Below are positions 6,663-7,907 of a stretch of 7,907 bases of DNA, piece by piece (position 1 is the first letter of the stretch; each line of letters opens with the position of its first letter). The translations under genes were made by a program, and so were the position numbers. Where the stretch lies: contig JAOZKX010000079.1 in NCBI GenBank assembly GCA_029935135.1, positions 1 to 7,907 of the forward strand, given 5' to 3'. Source of the stretch: Desulfocapsa sp. (GTDB taxonomy: Bacteria; Desulfobacterota; Desulfobulbia; Desulfobulbales; Desulfocapsaceae). The notes below the pieces were generated by a model, which saw only the letters and a list, made by a program, of their open reading frames with translations, made no database searches and had not been told where the DNA came from.

Positions 6663-7459
6663 ATGTGATCTCTTTAAGCGGTTGGGATTTGACACTTGCC
6701 GCATTCCTTCTTGTTTTACTCGCAGTGACCAGTTTTCGTATTAAGCTGGGTCTGGAAAAGAGGATGCTTATTGCCGGGCTGCGCATGACCGTGCAGCTAC
6801 TTCTTATTGGACTGGTGCTCAAGACTCTCTTTGCGTCGTGTAGTTTTGTTCTGGTTTTTCTGATGTCTCTGGTGATGCTTCTTGTTGCCGGCTATGAGGT
6901 ATGGGCACGGCAGAAACGAAAACTCATCGGCGCCAGAGGCTACCTTGTCTCCACCGGCTCCATGCTGATTTCTTCTTTCACTGTCACCTTTCTGGCGCTT
7001 ACTGTTATGGTGGGTGTGGATCCCTGGTACACACCGCAATATGCGATCCCTCTCCTGGGAATGCTGCTTGGCAATACCATGAATGGTGTTGCCCTTGCCT
7101 CAGACAGATTGACCTCAGAAATCTATAACCAGCGGTCTCTTGTTGAACAGCGTTTGCTGCTGGGGCAGAGCTGGCAGGAGGCCAGTGGTGATATCAGAAG
7201 AGATTGTATGCGTACCGGGATGATTCCTATTATGAATTCAATGGCGGCCGCAGGAGTTGTCAGTCTGCCAGGGATGATGACAGGACAGATTCTTGGAGGC
7301 TCTTCCCCCCTTGATGCTGTAAAATATCAGATTCTTATTATGTTTCTTATTGCAGTTGGGACCGGATTTGGTGTGATTGCGGCAATATGGCTGATCAGCC
7401 GTCAACTCTTTGATGAACGGCAGCGTCTTGTCCTGGAGAACCTAAGTTCGGTAAAATAA
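6659..7459 (+). CDS. fetB: UPF0014 / FetB-type ABC transporter permease
   Basis: A 266-residue polytopic inner-membrane protein with about six to seven hydrophobic segments (roughly 8-25, 36-56, 60-78, 95-118, 126-142, 190-212 and 218-245). Family-typical stretches are visible: 'GLRMTVQLLLIGLVL' near the N-terminus, 'LLGNTMNGVALASDR' in the middle, and 'AAAGVVSLPGMMTGQILGG' followed by 'AVKYQILIMFLI' toward the end. It forms the membrane half of the exporter whose ATPase is encoded just upstream. ATG 6659 is preferred because it forms an ATGA overlap with the upstream stop and sits eight bases after AGGAG 6646-6650. ATG 6653, with only two bases of spacing, would add two residues. I see no Fur-like site around the pair, so any iron control would have to act further upstream. 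Confidence 0.92.
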   Translation: MNVISLSGWDLTLAAFLLVLLAVTSFRIKLGLEKRMLIAGLRMTVQLLLIGLVLKTLFASCSFVLVFLMSLVMLLVAGYEVWARQKRKLIGARGYLVSTGSMLISSFTVTFLALTVMVGVDPWYTPQYAIPLLGMLLGNTMNGVALASDRLTSEIYNQRSLVEQRLLLGQSWQEASGDIRRDCMRTGMIPIMNSMAAAGVVSLPGMMTGQILGGSSPLDAVKYQILIMFLIAVGTGFGVIAAIWLISRQLFDERQRLVLENLSSVK

Positions 7460-7473
7460 TCTGCCAAATCCAT

Positions 7474-7510
7474 CTCTCTCAACATGACAGAGGCTTCTTT
7501 TCTTCTTGTA
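7474..7510 (+). terminator. Weak terminator-like hairpin after fetB
   Basis: CTCTCTC (7474-7480) pairs with GACAGAG (7486-7492) around a 5-base loop, with one internal C-C mismatch. It is followed by a T-rich run (GCTTCTTTTCTTCTTG) broken by C's. Its position 15 bases after the fetB stop and before a new promoter suits an operon end, but the stem is weak and not GC-rich. Confidence 0.3.
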
Positions 7511-7533
7511 ATTTCTCCCTATATATTGTTCAT

Positions 7534-7562
7534 TTGCAAGTATCATAGTAAAAAATTAAATA
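7534..7562 (+). promoter_or_regulatory. Candidate promoter for the downstream flavoprotein gene
   Basis: TTGCAA (7534-7539) and TAAATA (7557-7562) are separated by 17 bases and resemble -35 and -10 elements of a sigma-70-type promoter. The start would fall near 7569, giving a leader of about 33 bases with GGAGG 7591-7595. The region is very AT-rich, so chance matches are likely. TTGTTC (7526) with TAAAAA (7549) is an alternative. Confidence 0.35.
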
Positions 7563-7580
7563 CTGGAACTACATTTTTTA
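7549..7580. repeat. 8-bp inverted repeat TAAAAAAT/ATTTTTTA around the promoter
   Basis: TAAAAAAT (7549-7556) and ATTTTTTA (7573-7580) are perfect reverse complements separated by 16 bases. They flank the candidate -10 and the expected transcription start. This could be an operator, but both arms are low-complexity A/T runs that pair easily by chance. No known regulator's consensus is recognised. Confidence 0.3.
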
Positions 7581-7601
7581 ATACTTTTCTGGAGGCTTGT
7601 T

Positions 7602-7907
7602 ATGGGTAAGAAAATCGTTATTGTTGGTGGTGTGGCAGCAGGTCCCAAGGCTGCATGTCGAGTGAAACGATTGATGCAGGATGCTGAAGTGACGATCATT
7701 GATCAGGACACACTTTTCTCCTACGGTGGCTGTGGAATTCCCTATTATGTTTCTGGTGATGTGTCGGATGAAGCGGAACTTCGCTCAACGAGCTTTCATA
7801 TGGTTCGTAATGAAGATTTTTTCAAAAATGACAAAGGCATTACCGTAAAAAGTGGTACCAGGGCACTTGCCATTGATCGTACTGCAAAGTGTGTCAAGGT
7901 AGAAGCC
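7602..7907 (+). CDS. FAD-dependent pyridine nucleotide-disulfide oxidoreductase, CoA-disulfide reductase/NADH oxidase-like (3' end outside window)
   Basis: The first 102 codons are present and the frame is open at the window edge. The N-terminus has an FAD-binding dinucleotide fold ('KIVIVGGVAAGPKAACRVKR', Gly-rich loop at residues 9-14), a beta-strand ending near D34, and 'SYGGCGIPYYVSG' at 40-52. C44 sits where CoA-disulfide reductases, NADH oxidases and persulfide reductases carry their single redox-active cysteine. These enzymes use NAD(P)H to reduce CoA-disulfide, CoA-persulfide, polysulfide or oxygen; which applies cannot be decided from this part. Some relatives add a C-terminal rhodanese domain, beyond view here. 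ATG 7602 has a strong GGAGG at 7591-7595, six bases upstream. The gene appears to be separately transcribed from the fetAB run. Confidence 0.9.
   Translation, partial: MGKKIVIVGGVAAGPKAACRVKRLMQDAEVTIIDQDTLFSYGGCGIPYYVSGDVSDEAELRSTSFHMVRNEDFFKNDKGITVKSGTRALAIDRTAKCVKVEA

Noticed and set aside
1..7907. CRISPR arrays, tRNA/rRNA genes, insertion sequences, attachment sites
   Set aside because: No regularly spaced repeats, no cloverleaf-like or rRNA-like segments, and no transposase or integrase frames were seen.

Overview
The window looks like chromosomal DNA from a Gram-negative anaerobe, most likely a sulfate-reducing Desulfobacterota bacterium of the Desulfobulbales/Desulfotalea kind. This rests on the gene content: a dcw-type ftsQ-ftsA-ftsZ end, a large radical-SAM protein of a type common in these bacteria, and a CoA-disulfide-reductase-like flavoprotein with a 'GGVAAGPKAA' N-terminus. 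The taxonomic call is inference; no rRNA or other marker is present. All genes lie on the + strand, packing is tight, and I see no mobile element, tRNA, rRNA or CRISPR array.

Region 1 (1-2756) is the distal end of a division and cell-wall cluster: the last 43 codons of an ftsQ-like gene, then ftsA three bases later, a 125-base gap, and ftsZ. FtsA (actin-like membrane anchor) and FtsZ (tubulin-like GTPase) together build the Z-ring. The ftsA-ftsZ gap holds an AT-rich hairpin directly at the ftsA stop and a 9-bp dyad centred on an extended -10 sequence, so ftsZ may have its own regulated promoter.

Region 2 (2757-7459) is a run of four overlapping or nearly overlapping genes: a radical-SAM enzyme of unknown substrate, a membrane-bound sensor histidine kinase with no response regulator in view, and a FetA/FetB-type ABC pair (UPF0014 family, linked to iron export in E. 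coli). The overlaps (8, 35 and 4 bases) point to one translationally coupled unit. The shared theme could be iron or Fe-S handling, but that is inference.

Region 3 (7460-7907) is a 142-base intergenic stretch with a weak terminator-like hairpin and a candidate promoter, then the first 102 codons of an FAD-dependent pyridine-nucleotide-disulfide oxidoreductase that runs off the window.

The most notable sequence-level observation is at the start of the radical-SAM gene. The well-placed ribosome binding site and GTG start are in a different frame from the enzyme, and an A7 tract joins the two frames. This could be programmed slippage, a leader ORF, a mutation or a sequencing indel. I found no convincing wholly new multi-gene system.
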